The notes beneath the pieces are model-generated. The model was not told the origin of the DNA. It was given only the letters and a program-made list of their open reading frames with translations, and did not search any database. A stretch of 64,000 nucleotides of DNA from Metallyticus violacea. Its lineage: Eukaryota; Arthropoda; Insecta; Mantodea; Metallyticidae. Made by a program: the position numbers and the translations under genes. The stretch lies in the NCBI GenBank assembly GCA_030762175.1, contig CM060846.1, positions 309,228,512-309,292,511 on the forward strand. The letters are read 5' to 3'. Of this stretch, positions 45,545 through 58,160 are shown in pieces; position 1 is the stretch's first letter, and each line of letters starts with the position of its first letter.

Positions 45545-47227
45545 GGCTAAACAACGGATGATTTCTTGGGAACAAAATTACAAAAATAGTAAAACTACAG
45601 GAGAAGATGGTATCAACAACGAACTATTGAAAATAGGCCTATTCTGTGGATAGGCATAATCCTAGAACCAACCACGGAAACCTTCAACAAAATACTCAAA
45701 CGGAAAGCCCACCACTACAATGGAGAATAAGTACAATAATTATTTTGCATAAAAAGGGAGCAAAGGATCAACTCACCAACTATAAGCCAATCAGTCTGAT
45801 GTCCAACTTATACAAATTATTATCCAAACTAATAACAAGACGAATTACAAGAACATTGGATGAAAACAAACTAGAAGGGCAAGAAGGTTTCCTATCGATC
45901 TACAGTACGACGAGTCACCTGAAAACGTTAAATAGGTCATGGAGAAGATGGAGGAATTTAATATACCGTTGTATTTCGCTTTGTTGACTATATCAAAGCC
46001 TTTGGCTCCGTAGAACACCAAAAAAACACAAGGCCACTGGCCAAACTGTATACAGAGAATTATATGCAAAAGTAGCGATAGACAAGAAAGGGCAACCCTT
46101 CAAACTAGGCAGAGGGGTAAGGCAAGGTGACCCAATTTCCCCTTAACTTTTCACAAGCATATTAGAAAAAATATTTCGCAAAATAAAACGCGGGAACAGA
46201 TTTGGAATTAACATATATGGATGCAAACAAACGAATCTAAGATTCGCAGACGATATAGTTCTATTTGCCAGATCAGCATAGAGCCTTCAAAAATGCTACA
46301 AGATCTCAACACAAACAGTAAAACTGCCGGTCTATTTATGAACATAGAGAAAACACAGATCATGACAAACAGCCAAGTAATATCCATTAGGATCACTCAA
46401 CAACACTAAAATACGTAACAGAGTGAGCGTACTTAGGACAAATAATTGCATTCCGGCATAACATGGGTAAAGAAATCAAAGCAAGCATTTACTCAGCCTG
46501 GAGAGCATTCAGGTCAATGAAATTCATACTGATGGGCAATACTTTGAGCCGAAAGCTAGGATTAGACGCGCTGGACTCATGCATATTCCCGAACTCTATA
46601 ATGTGGATGCCAAACTTGGAGCCTATGAGAAGCTCAAAAGAATACTATTAGAATCTGCCAACGTAAAATGGAGCGGAGAATATTCGGCATATCCCTCATG
46701 GATAATATATCATCTGTGAAATTAAGAAAGATGTCGGGACTAAATGATGTGGCTCAACGTGCAAACAGCCCGACATGGAAATGGCGCGGCCATGTAGCAA
46801 TACTACCAAGCAGCAGATGGGGACATATAGCTACCACATGGGATCCACGTATCGGAAGGAGAGGAAGAGGGAGATTGAGAACGAGTGGACAGATTCCTTC
46901 AGGAAAGCAGCCGGGCCACACTGGACCAGCGTAGCACGGAACCGCACGCAGTATCTGGAAGAGCCTAGGAACAGAACTGCAGAAAGAAAAGGACAACTGA
47001 AGTCAATAGTGAAAGTGACATAAACTTATAATACAAAAACTTAATAGACTCAGCACTTGAACCTTCTAGTTAAATTGGTGTTAATTTGCAAAATAAATAA
47101 CATATATTTAACAAATTCATAAAAACTCATATGGACTAGCTCACCATGTGAGAAATGGATGAGCCCTCTCCACTTGCGGAGGCCCTAGCCCTAGGTGAGA
47201 CATAAGTGGTTTATAATTCATTCATTC
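45545..47227 (+). pseudogene. RTE-like non-LTR retrotransposon, RT region, decayed
   Basis: Reverse-transcriptase order is intact in pieces: TTGEDGINNELLKIG, YKPISLMSNLYKLLSKLITR, FVDYIKAFGSVEH (motif A, 45980-46018), GRGVRQGDPISP (motif B, 46108-46143, followed by a stop), LRFADDIVLFA with FADD at 46243-46254 (motif C), then MNIEKTQIM. The C-terminal region has MERRIFGISLMD and WKWRGHVA. At least four frame changes and several stops occur. The end carries cggaggccctagccc and finishes in an attc repeat (near 47215-47227), as in RTE-type 3' ends. The N-terminal endonuclease is missing, so it is 5'-truncated. Full-length relatives are about 3-4 kb. Confidence 0.85.
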
Positions 47228-48496
47228 AAAATTACTGCGCTACAACAGAGCACTACTACTTTAGCTGCTTGTTAGCGGCGATCCATGTATAAAGGATTTT
47301 ACCTAAATATTACAATTTTATGTTGACGTTTTACTTCGGACACTATAAATGAGCGGTTTTTGTATATTTATGATTCTGCTTTAATAACTGACTCGATTTC
47401 TATAGACTGCGTTTCGATTTACTGATAGGATCATAATCATTCACATATTACCCTGGGAAGAGGAACAGTGGAAGAAAAATCTTGAGAAGAGATTAAGCAA
47501 ACTTGTCATGCTTAAAAGATACAGCGTCTGCGCAAAGAACCGCTCACTCGTTTGTTTTAATGATTAGGGAACGCGTAGCAAAAATTCAACACATCTCATA
47601 AAAGTGTAGGGAGGTGAGCAACATTACCAAAGCAGTTCTTATACAGATGACAATGTTTGCTGCTTAAAGGTGATATTAGGGACACCCACTGTCTCATTAA
47701 CCGGAATGACTTGCCAGACATCGACATGAATACCACGTCTTCCTTAATGTCTTTGAAGGGGGTTCGTAAAGTAGCACACAAAAAAGTTTACCTTGTGGCA
47801 TCACCAACGGCGATCCAATCACGGGACATTCTTCTCCGAAATTTTAAGGGTTATCAACTGAATATTTCTTAGTTAAGGTTTAGAACAAATACTATACACA
47901 TTGCAGCCAACTTCTGTCAAAAGACCTACTTGATATTTTTCTTTATTCACGGGTTGGCCTCCATAAGAACAGAAGTAGTCTTCTACTTAAAGGAACTCAC
48001 ATATAAACTAATATACATATAAATGAGATACCTATTTAAAACACACTTTGCCTAAAAATTAACAGGATAGCTGTGAGCCAAATAGAATAACATGATGTTG
48101 TCAATCTTTCAAAGTATAATAAATTAAAGCTATCCCTGAAAGAGAAAAGGGTAATTGTGTTTGCTGTCCAACTTCATTTCATGGGTAAATTAATCACGCA
48201 ATATAACACATTTCCCAATTTAGTCATTTTCTATGAGATGCTGGACTTGTATGTAGTAAAGACTTTTATTTGGGTATTGTTTGAGGGAATTTAAAACTAA
48301 TTTCATTAGTATCTTGTTCAATAAACAAGGTCTGTTTTTAAAACTCCAATAAATTGCCTTAGTTACATACTACTTTCTACAACATTTCAAAGGCCTATTT
48401 GCATAGCAAGACTGAAAAAGCGCCATTATTTCATGACAGAGTAATAAAACAGAAATGGGAATAATGAAAAAAAAAAAAATATGGCTTATAAATGTC
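47228..48496. other. AT-rich stretch, nothing recognised
   Basis: Opposed 61- and 71-codon frames at 47596-47872 are unassigned. Confidence 0.4.
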
Positions 48497-48765
48497 AGTG
48501 GCACAATTAAGCCCGTAAATCCAAGATCGTGGGATCGAACCCGGCCAGAGTACATGGACTTTTAGAGCGTAAAAATCCTGAGTATAGCTCCTTTGAAAGA
48601 TAAGTAAAGCGGTGAGTTGCGTGTGTACGGCACATAAAAACCTCTAGTCTAAAAGAAGAGGCCTCTGAGAAAAATTTATCGGCCGTTTCACGTCCTGAAT
48701 GAGATGGGACGCTGATGATCTGAGACGCTAAAGAACTCCCGTAAATGAACCAAATAAATAATCAA
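48497..48765 (+). mobile_element. SINE-B copy B6
   Basis: The first part of the tRNA head (A box) is missing or too diverged. From ccaagatcgtgggatcgaac onward the copy follows the consensus: gcgtaaaaatcctgagtat, gtacggcaca, gaggcctctgag, cggccgtttcacgtcctgaa and cgctgatgatctgag, ending cccgtaaatgaaccaaat. Confidence 0.88.
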
Positions 48766-49228
48766 GTATAAAAAAAATTAGCCAATGAAATTTAATGCCA
48801 TTTAAGAAAATTACTCAAGATCCAGTATATTAGTACAGCTAGAGTGCTAGAGATATATTTAAATGTATTTAATAAAGCTTCACGTTTTTCTGAAATTGTA
48901 TGAACTAGTTTCCATAACACTTTATCCGCGAAAAATAGCAAAAGAAAAAATGCGCAACTATTATTTCCATTTTTGCGCCATTGTAATAATGTAAAATTAC
49001 ACTTAATGTTATGCAGTGGCCCACAGGTAGAAGCGAAGCGTTTCTCTGTAAATCTTCCAGCAGACCGAGTATCCAGAGGAGAAAGCATTAAATTGAGTGA
49101 ATGCATAAGGAACTGAGAAAAGTCTATGAATAACAAATTATGGAAAGCTATAATTTTTTTAGCGGAAAGTTCTCGTGTAACTTACAAATATATATTATGT
49201 ATTAATATATATGTACTTCTTTTTGCAG

Positions 49229-49284
49229 GTAAGTTTGAATGCTGTAACACGTCAGTTGGTAGTTAATCGCGCAGAGGATGTAAT
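49229..49284 (+). other. Candidate recursive-splicing (RS) exon
   Basis: The sequence tgtacttctttttgcag ends at 49228 and gtaagtttg begins at 49229, so a 3' splice site abuts a 5' splice site (the AG|GTAAGT layout of a ratchet point). A second gtaagt begins at 49285, defining a 56-nt segment. That segment is open in the first frame (VSLNAVTRQLVVNRAEDV) and closed in the other two. Known ratchet points in insect long introns have exactly this layout, sometimes with a following 5' splice site. It could instead be an ordinary 56-nt exon or chance. Confidence 0.3.
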
Positions 49285-50964
49285 GTAAGTACATTATGAA
49301 TAATTCTTATTTAATGGAATGACGTTGCATATGTTTACCACGCAGAAGCTTTGTAAATGAGGATTCTCAAGCAAGTAAAGTGACGAAGTGACTTAACGGC
49401 ATCTCGGTCAAAACCTGTGATCTAGATTATAGCAGTGTATTTAACTAAATATCCCTAGACAGTGCTGTAGCTAAAGAAAATGCAGTTTTTGAGCATATTC
49501 CTGTAGGTATCAGTCATTGTTTCCATATTACAAACTAGACCAAAACAATACATGCTTTACTTATACTTTTAAAAGAAAATACAGTAAACTTTTTTTAACA
49601 ATCATATTATTAATAAAACGAGAACTCTAGTTTCTTACAGTCCATTAAGTAAAACTTTTCTATCTCTAACATTAATTTAAATGCTCTATATTTAATGTTC
49701 AATAAATAGGCTTCCAGATAGTGCATCTTACACGTATTCTTATAAAAACAAGGTATAAGTATAATAATCAAAAAATCTAAAAAAATGACAGCATTTAAGT
49801 TTATTTCTGCTGATACTGCAATCACAGTACCTTTGCATTCAGTATACTTATTATTATACCAGGAAAGGCATACAAGAATTGTCCACAAACTGGGGCCTTC
49901 TCGCATGTGGCGAAGGTGTTGATAGAGGTGAGTTAGGGCACCGAAAATAAACCCCTTCCGCAACAATTTATGAAATGGTATTTTAAATATCTATTTATTA
50001 ATGAGAAAATTAGTAGTATGTGTGGTAAGTGCCTCCGAATGCATATTTTTGTAAATATTTTGACATTATGACTAATATCGTGTTATTTTTTCTTTCGACA
50101 AGAATAATCATCGGCATTTTTGCTCTTATCCGAAACATTTTACGTTTCCCAAAAGTATGAACTGTATAATGACTTATTTTTCGATTTATAAGCAAAGCGA
50201 TAAACTCATATATATAGTCATGCACACACTCTGACCTTGAGCGGGTCGATGTAGTGTGCCCTCTGCTGCTGAATGTCAGAACTACTGTATCAATTGAGGC
50301 TCAAATAATTGCTGGGATCATAGAGGCACACTGTAACATGAACAGTTATTACCAAAAGCAAAAGCCTTACGGTTGAACGGCTCTTCAGTGCGGCGGCAGT
50401 TGTGTAACAAAAGGAAGGGCTACACTGCCTAAGTATGGCAATAGGTTGGAAGACATGTAAAATTTCAACTTCCTCCTTCAAGTCTAGGAGCTTGTGCTTA
50501 GCGATTTTCACATTTTAAAATATTAGAATATGATGCCGGGAACTAGGGATTCATTATGCTGATGGTGAGGAATGTAATTCATTCCTAGTTAGGCAAGCTG
50601 CCAAAAGAATTTGTCCTCTACTTCATCAGTGTGATCAACAACTTTGTTAAGCTATGTGCAACGCTTCACAGAATAGTAAGGGGAAATATATAGAGGTTTT
50701 TAAAGTGCCAAAAAGTGATTGATTACATTTTAATTTAATATTTTGGTATTATACTGCTAACCGTATTTGAATCAATTATGTTCAAAGTATTCAATACTTT
50801 CTTAAAAGCTGCAACATATATCTGTTAAATTGGAACAAATTTTCCATCGTCCAAACGTTTCTTTTTGGTACACTTATAAGCTCACAATTATTATATTATC
50901 TGAACACTTAGTCTATAAAATCCTACAAGATATTAATTTTTATGACACATACCAATAAATTATA
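49285..50964. other. AT-rich stretch, unassigned frames
   Basis: The longest minus frame (118 codons, 49610-49966) has no recognised motif and normal AT-rich codon use; probably chance. Confidence 0.4.
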
Positions 50965-51545
50965 CAGTGAGCTTATTTGAGTTATGGGCAAACAGTGTGC
51001 GGCTGCATACTGGAAAAAGCCAGTCGTCAAAGCCTTATAGTTCGTGTGAAAGTAGCAGCTTGTGGTTAGTTTGAGAGAGGCTTTGTCAGCATTATTGTCT
51101 TGAAAATCGAATTTTTATGTACGTTATGTGAAAAGGAATTCTTGCAGAGAAGTGCTCAGGGGCAAGAAAAATATCCTGGATATCGTGTTCCAGGTATGAA
51201 AATATTCGCCAGGTTGTTAAAATGTTAGCGAGACACATGCCCCCTCATTGACAAAGAACGTGTTCCGAACCGCCGTTTTCGAAAGGAAGAAGAGTTGGAT
51301 AAAATATAGGAATTTCCTACGCACATGCCGGCAATGTATTGCCACCGAAGGACATCATTTCGATCATATCTTATAACACAGGTTAATGTTATTGTTATAT
51401 GTGCTAAATAGGTATTTTATTTCAGTAAAATGTAAATTCTTAGTAAAAGTACTAAGTTTACTCGCGGCGACTCTAATCTACTTTTATCCTGTTGCGGGGC
51501 TCCAGTAAGAGCTCAGACCACCCGTAACTCAAATAACACTACTGA
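50965..51545 (+). mobile_element. Non-autonomous IS630-type transposon with inverted ends
   Basis: Inverted ends share ttatttgagtta[tc]ggg: plus strand at 50973-50988, minus strand at 51521-51536, about 580 bp apart. The outermost bases are less certain. Inside are the first and last parts of a transposase but no catalytic core (see 51166-51376). This is the typical structure of an internal-deletion derivative that could be mobilised in trans. Confidence 0.55.
51166..51376 (+). pseudogene. N- and C-terminal transposase remnants within the element
   Basis: One frame with a single stop reads EKYPGYRVPGMKIFARLLKC, stop, RDTCPLIDKERVPNRRFRKE and EELDKI (51166-51309). This is the Y-P-x-R-x-x-P...F-x-x-x-x-x-x-L-R-E-T-G-S HTH region of IS630-type insect transposases. 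Twenty bases later, in another frame, RQCIATEGHHFDHIL and a stop (51329-51376) match the family's C-terminus (C-I-x-x-x-G-x-H-F-x-H-x-L). About 250 codons between them are deleted. Confidence 0.65.
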
Positions 51546-54500
51546 GTTTACCAAAACAGTACTCTAGATTCGGGTATCTGTTATATAAACGGAACATATG
51601 AAAGAAAAGAAAACATATATAATATTCAAATTTCTATTTTATACTACTGTCTTAGCAGTGATGATTGCAGTTCATTGGAGCTGGCTCCCTGACTGTTGGT
51701 GAAAAGTGACGATTTATTCGACATTTACTGAACGATCGCAGTTTATCAATAGAATGCATCTCCTTAAATTTAAGACACTGAAGAATTCTTAATATCACAA
51801 GCCAGCATAAAGGAGATGCGTCTACTCTTGTGGCTTAGATAGTATGTATTTTTGTTAACCGTTTAAAAGATTAATATTTTATGGGGTTGGAGTGACATTA
51901 TTATGGCGGTGCATGTATTTATCAAAATGTTCCCTTCATTGGCAACATTATTTACGGTAAATTTACAGATTAAAGGTGTGCCAGAACAACTTGTCTCTTA
52001 TTTAGGCTATATATTTAATTAATTTGTTATTTATTTCTATTGCGTTCAGTTACTAGCACACATGAGCTACACATTCAAATTAAGATGAAGCAAAATACAG
52101 AAAATTCCGAGCTCAATAAAGCCAGTTGCAAAAATTGAGAGGCGGATTCGAATCCCACTTGAGTGAGTTTTGCCAAGGTAGCTGTGAGTGCAGCGTTTAT
52201 TTAGTACTCCGTTTATACTCTTGGGGAAACCATTAGTGCTTCTATACGCATTGAAGATGATTATCATTAATGTACACTTCAGTTTATGCCTGTAATAAAC
52301 ATCCGATTTATGGCTGTGGGAAACTGCAGTTATGCCAATCTTTATGGCCAAGGTGTTATTTTATCTCCAAGTTTTTCGACTAACATTCTTCATGGTTCAT
52401 GTTTATATGTATTCTGCAACTTTATTGAATATGTCTTAATGTACAACAAACTAATGCTAATGAAAGTTAACTCCCTATTTTTTAAACCAATGATGAACAG
52501 ATTTATTATGCCAGATGTTGCCTCATATCTTTATAATTACTAAGAGCTATAGTTCTTATAAGAAAAATGTTGGTCATCTTGGTGCATTAATTTTGGTTTC
52601 GTAATAGCAGCTTTGTTTTTTTCACAGGTATTATTTCTTAATTTTTCTCAAAATGCTTAAAAGACCAACATAAAATAATAGAATAATATTTACGGTTGCT
52701 TCATTCAAGGTGTAAAATATTCCTAAATGCTTAATGTCTGATATTCTTGCTATAGGTCTTCTAAATGGTAAATGGTGTAAATTAACGCCTCGCAGTGAAC
52801 GGAGCTTGTTGTTAAATTGGCCCACATCACAGTTGGAGAAGTGCTGTTGTTTTCAGTTATGCAATATTCTTATGCACATTCACTGAAATCTTTAACATGT
52901 TAGTCTTTCGACACCCCAAAACAAAAGCCTTCAGCAAAACGATTTATTTCTTCTGCAGCCAACAGTGGCAAAAAAAAAAAAAAAAGAAAAAGAAAAAGAA
53001 AAAAGAAAAAAAAAAGAAAAAAACTCTAAAATATAGTAATATCGCAGTAATTCATTTTGTATATTTTGCTTAAGTCCCATTATTAAATTGTCTACCACTT
53101 GCTCTGTGGTAGAGGAAACACGTTCCTTAATAATGGCCAGGGCCTCGAATTTTAATTATACAAAAATGTTTAAAAATGACTTAAAAATAACAACAAAAAT
53201 CATATAAAATGCTTAACAACTTTAGAGAATGACAAACATATTTTACCGGAAATACCAATGCTCTAACTGAAGTAATATACATTTATGTTGTTTGTACAAT
53301 GAACTGGAAATAAATACCAAGTGCTACCATTTTATACTAAAATGGTCAATGTTTTATAATTTAATAATAATTAAAATATATATAGAATAACTGATTAATA
53401 CTTTTTTATTTTTCCATTCTTCTTATCGGCAAAATAATCTGGTTAAATAGTTATAGTTATGCACATCTAAAATTATCATTATACCTAAGTTGAAAACTTC
53501 TGAAAAATAATTTATCAGTTAGGCAGTTGAGTGCTTTATCGGAAGGGAATACTCCTGTAAACAATATCTATCTATACCTATGATATGCAGACTTAAATTT
53601 TTACCTCATTTCGTAATAAGTAGATACCCACGATCTCGAAGGACAAGGAACGTCTGTTGTCGTTGAGTTTTTGTACCTTTCAAAGTCTACAGAATGTGAT
53701 GGAGGTTGGCTAAATCACTGGATTCAACTTTCTGTTCAATATCAGTCGTGATAAAGTATTTTTCCTTCAACACTTTGAATAATGAAACACAAAAAGTTAT
53801 TGCCTGCATTATGTCAGGAATGCGTTTACTTTTTCCTGATACCAATGGGTAAATATTTTAATGCAATTTAGGTTGTCCTAACCATATCGATAATATTTTC
53901 GAGAAATATTTTATCTCTCAGGTACACGATGAGTTGTGGAACCTGGATGTTTTAATATGCATGTTTGTATAAAATTATAATATTCAATAAGCTTTAAAGC
54001 AAAGAAACCACTACATCATTACGAAAATATAAGATACCAACCTAAAAATAATAACATAGAGAATAACTTTTCCCACAATGACAAAGGATTGACTAAAATA
54101 TACAAAATATCACAGCATAAAAATGATAAAAACTACCAAAAACTGATCTAATAAATTATGTTTTCTATAATCTGGAGACATGTTCGGAATTTCTGTTCAA
54201 GCTACCTATGTCTAACTTATGCACTCGGATAATGGCCGAAAACCAAACACTGCGTACACCGACATAAATTGTTTTCTGGAACCCAAAAAATGCGGTGTTC
54301 GAAACAAGCTTAACGCACATTTTCAGCTCATCCAGCATGTTTCAGTGACTGTGGCATACCTTTCAGAGAAAGAAGGTGCAAAACCAACAGTGTATTATAA
54401 TTCTTAATCGTTTGTTCCTGAAGCGTGAAAAATTAATAAAATAATATTGGTTAAATTAAAAGTAAACATATAATACAAATATTCCAAATTGTTTTTAGTT

Positions 54501-56293
54501 TTAAGCCCCAGAATATGATCCTGCCTATCACTTACAACATAACTGTTCCACTATTGTTCGTAATTATTTCTCAGTTTTTTAAGTGCATCACGAAGCTTTT
54601 GTAAAATGTTGGCGGCTTAGGACATACCTTGCTTTTTGACTAACTTTTTGATCAGAGTTGCGTTAATAGATATGTCAACTTTCATCACTCTCTGTGCTCA
54701 ATTGTAACGGGCTCTATCACGGATCTTCAATGGGCTTTTCTCTTCAGAGAATAACATAAATTTTACCTACTCCACACTCTCTCACATCTTGTGTGAAACT
54801 ATCACTTCTTTGCTTTTGTTTACTTTTAGGAAACATTTGACTACACAAATTACCTTTCAGTTTCATCGGCTAGGTATTTCTGAAATCTGAATGTTCTTCC
54901 ACTTATTCTTTGCTTTGACGTGACAAGTTCATTTAGCCTAAAAAGTTGCGTTACTGTGTTCTAGAACTCACCAGCTGGGAGCGAGTTGGTACATCCTGTA
55001 AATTAATTCAATCAAGTAAAAAATTTAAGTGCAAGGGCGAGTTTTTTCAACTTTCTTTCTTACCACCCATAATGGGACCAGTGCATTAGAAGGCCCATAA
55101 TAAGTTGACGACTTGAACACAAACATTTGTTTATTGTACACAGTTTCTTTTTCTATGACGGCTACACAATTACTATTTTATGTAAAATCAGTTTTACACC
55201 ATAAAATTAAAAGTATTTGATAATGATATGAAAGTTAGAAATTAATAATATTTTAAAAAAATCCGTTCTTAGTTTTACATCAAAAAGGCATATACAAAAT
55301 TTTCTCAAGATTTACTGATAGTTCCTTGTTTATTATGCAGATAACACTTAAATCTACAAACTGGTTGTAAATAGTTAAATATTTGTACAGTACGAAAATA
55401 AGGAATTATTACTTTTTGAAATTTAAAGGCAATTTCATTCTATGACATTGCTTTTCTTTCTCTTTCATATAATACTGAGGTTGAATTGGTTGACATCACT
55501 GAGAAGAATATATTTGGAAATTTCGTGCAATTATCTTGAAAATTGTGAAAGTTTTGATGTAACATTTTCTGCAAAAAAGTTTTTGAAGAAACGAGCTTCA
55601 AGCACCAATAGTTTAATGTTATAAAGCAATAGTCTGTTTTTAATTCTATTTTCAGTAGTACTCTTTCAGAAATAATTATGTTTAAATTATTTTTTTCTTG
55701 TAGTATTCCACTTTTTTTTCTTTTATCCAATTTCGGCGATACTTCTAAAAAATCTCACTTCCCTTTCACCTTCAAAATCAACAACAATAGTAAACTGAAG
55801 AGTTACTTCCAGTTTGTAACGGGCCTACCACACTGCTAACAGGCTTGCCACACTACTAAAAGGACAGCACAAAAAACTGATCTAATAAATAACGAATAAC
55901 TTAAAAGTCCTCAAGTAGGAAAAGGGCGTGATTGAAGTTGGTATAAAGCTCCAAATGTTATTGCATTAATGTTTCAATGCAGAAATCCAGCAATTTTGTA
56001 CGTAATGAAAAAACTGATTCACACACATGGAGCTGAGTGTTTGCTTCCAATTAGCATACAAAAATGTTAAAATGTATTTTTTTTACTCCTAAAATGTATG
56101 ACCGCTTTAATTTGCCTGACACATTTCCTTTTTAGGGCAAAGGATATTTATGGAAAAATTCCACCCGGGAAAATGATGGTTACGTGGTTTGAAACCCAGG
56201 TCCGCCTGTAGAAAAGTCGAGCCGTTGTGCTGAAGCTGGAGTATGTTTGAAATGTTTTTTTTTTTCCTCTGTATAAGGTGAACTGATTTTTAA
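51546..56293. other. AT-rich stretch; purine run at 52970-53023
   Basis: Apart from an A-rich (A)nG purine tract at 52970-53023 and a lone B-box-like ggattcgaatccc at 52143-52155, nothing was recognised. Several frames (52067-52351, 54219-54407, 55440-55730) are unassigned. Confidence 0.4.
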
Positions 56294-56562
56294 TTTGTTT
56301 TATTTACGGGCGCTCTATAGCTTCTCAAGCCATCAGCGCCCCATTCCATTCAGGGCGTGAAACGGCCGACAAATTTTGCCCAGAGGCCTCTTCTTTTAGG
56401 CTTGAGGTTTTTTCACGTGCCGTAAATCTACGACACTGGACCCATGGCTTTACTTCCCTTCCGAAAGAAGCCATACTTAGGATTTTTACGCCCGAAAAAA
56501 TTCATCGACCGTGGCGAATCCGCTAACCTGTATGGTTACCACTAGACTACTAGTATCGACTG
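56294..56562 (-). mobile_element. SINE-B copy B7
   Basis: Antisense copy with a near-consensus body (cattcagggcgtgaaacgg, ccgacaaattttgcccagag, gaggcctcttc, ccttccgaaagaagccatac). The B-box region is partly deleted (gtggcgaatccgctaacc); the A-box region remains (tggttaccactagactac). Confidence 0.92.
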
Positions 56563-56939
56563 TATATGGAGAAGAAATGCAAAAGGCGACTTGTGTTTTT
56601 CCTTATGCGTAGAAAATATAATAGATAGTTTTAAGATGTGGTCATGCAGAATGTTTAAAAACTTCGTTGTTTGTCGCATGAGATCTTTTTCTTTCGTAAT
56701 TTAGCATTAATGTATGAGATTGTATGGCATCCTCCCGTTGATGTCTGCGCACCAAGTCAAATTTAGGAAAATCTCTAAGAAAGGCACCCTAAACTTGACC
56801 GGGAAAGATAGATTCATTTACGGGAGAAGAGTTGTAAAAAATGTACATTTAATTGTAACAAGAAATGTGCATTACTCAACAAGGCTGCATTGATCATTGC
56901 TGTAGGCTTACAAAACTTAAAGGTTTAATGAAATTTAAG

Positions 56940-57187
56940 ATAAAGATTAATAACACCATGTGCTTGCCTGCAATTTCAATATCATCGAAATTTAATGCAA
57001 CAAGAAAGTGGTATAAAGCATTAATATTAAAAGTGCCTACCTTGTAATTGCACATATAAAATAAATTCAACAACAATGCAAAATAAAGTATGAAAATTAC
57101 CGCTTGCTTGCCTTCAATTCGAGTAACAAGGAAATGTAATTGTAAAGCACAATAAGAAAGTGACATAAATAATTAATATAAAAATGT
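56940..57187. repeat. Imperfect duplication, two units
   Basis: Unit 1 about 56960-57035, unit 2 about 57105-57187. Shared words: tgcttgcct, caattt or caattc, acaagaaagtg or ataagaaagtg, and attaatat-aaaa-tg. The 60- and 90-codon frames over them are probably chance. Confidence 0.55.
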
Positions 57188-57379
57188 TTTTCTTGCATTG
57201 TAGACAATTAAATGTGAGAGTCCTGTATAGCATACTAAAGAAAACAAACGAAATTAAAGATAGTTATGATGAAAAATACCGAATTTATACAAATGCTTTG
57301 GTCAGTGAGTGAGGCGCAGGGAAGTAGCGAATGATCCTACAAATTTTGAATTGTTAGCCGAAAATGTATTCACTCCTCA

Positions 57380-57540
57380 AAGCCTCCTTTGTAGTCGGAG
57401 GCACGCTCGTAGTAAGGCTCTGACGTCATTATGCTAGATACTTCCACACTAGTCTCGACCAATCAAAAGAAAGGACAAGGTCAGTCGGTTAGGGTATGAA
57501 CAAGAGAAGGAAGAAAGGAAACAGAGGTCTGGCACATAAC
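57380..57540 (+). repeat. Possible third copy of repeat R
   Basis: Shares with 1395-1545 and 31515-31635 only the order cgaccaatcaaaag, a gggta-gaa run and an A/G-rich tail. Much weaker than the other two copies. Confidence 0.2.
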
Positions 57541-57889
57541 AACAGATAAAACGGCCACTTCAATATTTTCTGGAATGAAAATCTAAGAATGATTTGAAGA
57601 TTTTAATTAAATGTTGCCTTTTTTCATTTTTGGAGCTTACTAGTAATTATAATAGAGTTGGTATATGCTATATAAATAATATAAACTATTTTAAGAAATT
57701 AATACGTAACTAAAATGTGCAATTCTTTAAAATTACGAAATAAAATCATTATCAACATGTAAATAAATTTTCTTTCAAATCTCTTATTACTTATCTTCTA
57801 GTCAGTCTGAAAATTACTTTTCAGAGGATGTCGTTAGGCAGCAAACATGAATGGGATTGTTCTACAGACATTACAAGCGACTAACCAAT

Positions 57890-58160
57890 TCATTAGCCAC
57901 TCGGTTATCCTGCACCATGCCTCGGGACGTGGACGCTGCTTGAATCGGGCAGAAATGACAATGTAGTCATGATAGGAAGCAATCGTGCCAACAAGCTTCC
58001 TCCCCTCCCTTCCCTATTAGGCCTTATTAACGTCCGCAAGGTCCTTCCGCGTTCCGCTATCATTAATAGGCTGGCTGTCATGCAGGGATAATTGAATCTA
58101 ATATGTCGTGCCGAGCCGCGAACTAACAATAAAATTCTGAGAAGACACACCTAGCGGCAG
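57890..58160. other. GC-rich non-coding block
   Basis: Stands out from AT-rich surroundings, with scattered attaa and taat core motifs (for example tatcattaatag at 58059-58070) and ctgtcat at 58075-58081. These are the kinds of words found in homeodomain/TALE-factor enhancers, but also in much random DNA. An 81-codon minus frame covers part of it without a recognised motif. Confidence 0.25.

Noticed and set aside
48792..49136. 114-codon minus-strand open frame
   Set aside because: No recognised domain. The residues include no conserved pattern, and the region has no splice or promoter context.
49610..49966. 118-codon minus-strand open frame, the longest in the window
   Set aside because: No recognisable motif, no neighbouring exon signals, and its composition is that of the surrounding AT-rich DNA. 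A frame of this length is expected by chance in 64 kb.
52130..52160. B-box-like ggattcgaatccc
   Set aside because: No convincing A box upstream at tRNA spacing and no conserved body; left as an isolated motif.
56783..56806. ggcaccctaaacttgaccggg resembling the SINE-A segment with gtaccctaaacttaggcc
   Set aside because: No further SINE-A words lie at the right distance on either side.
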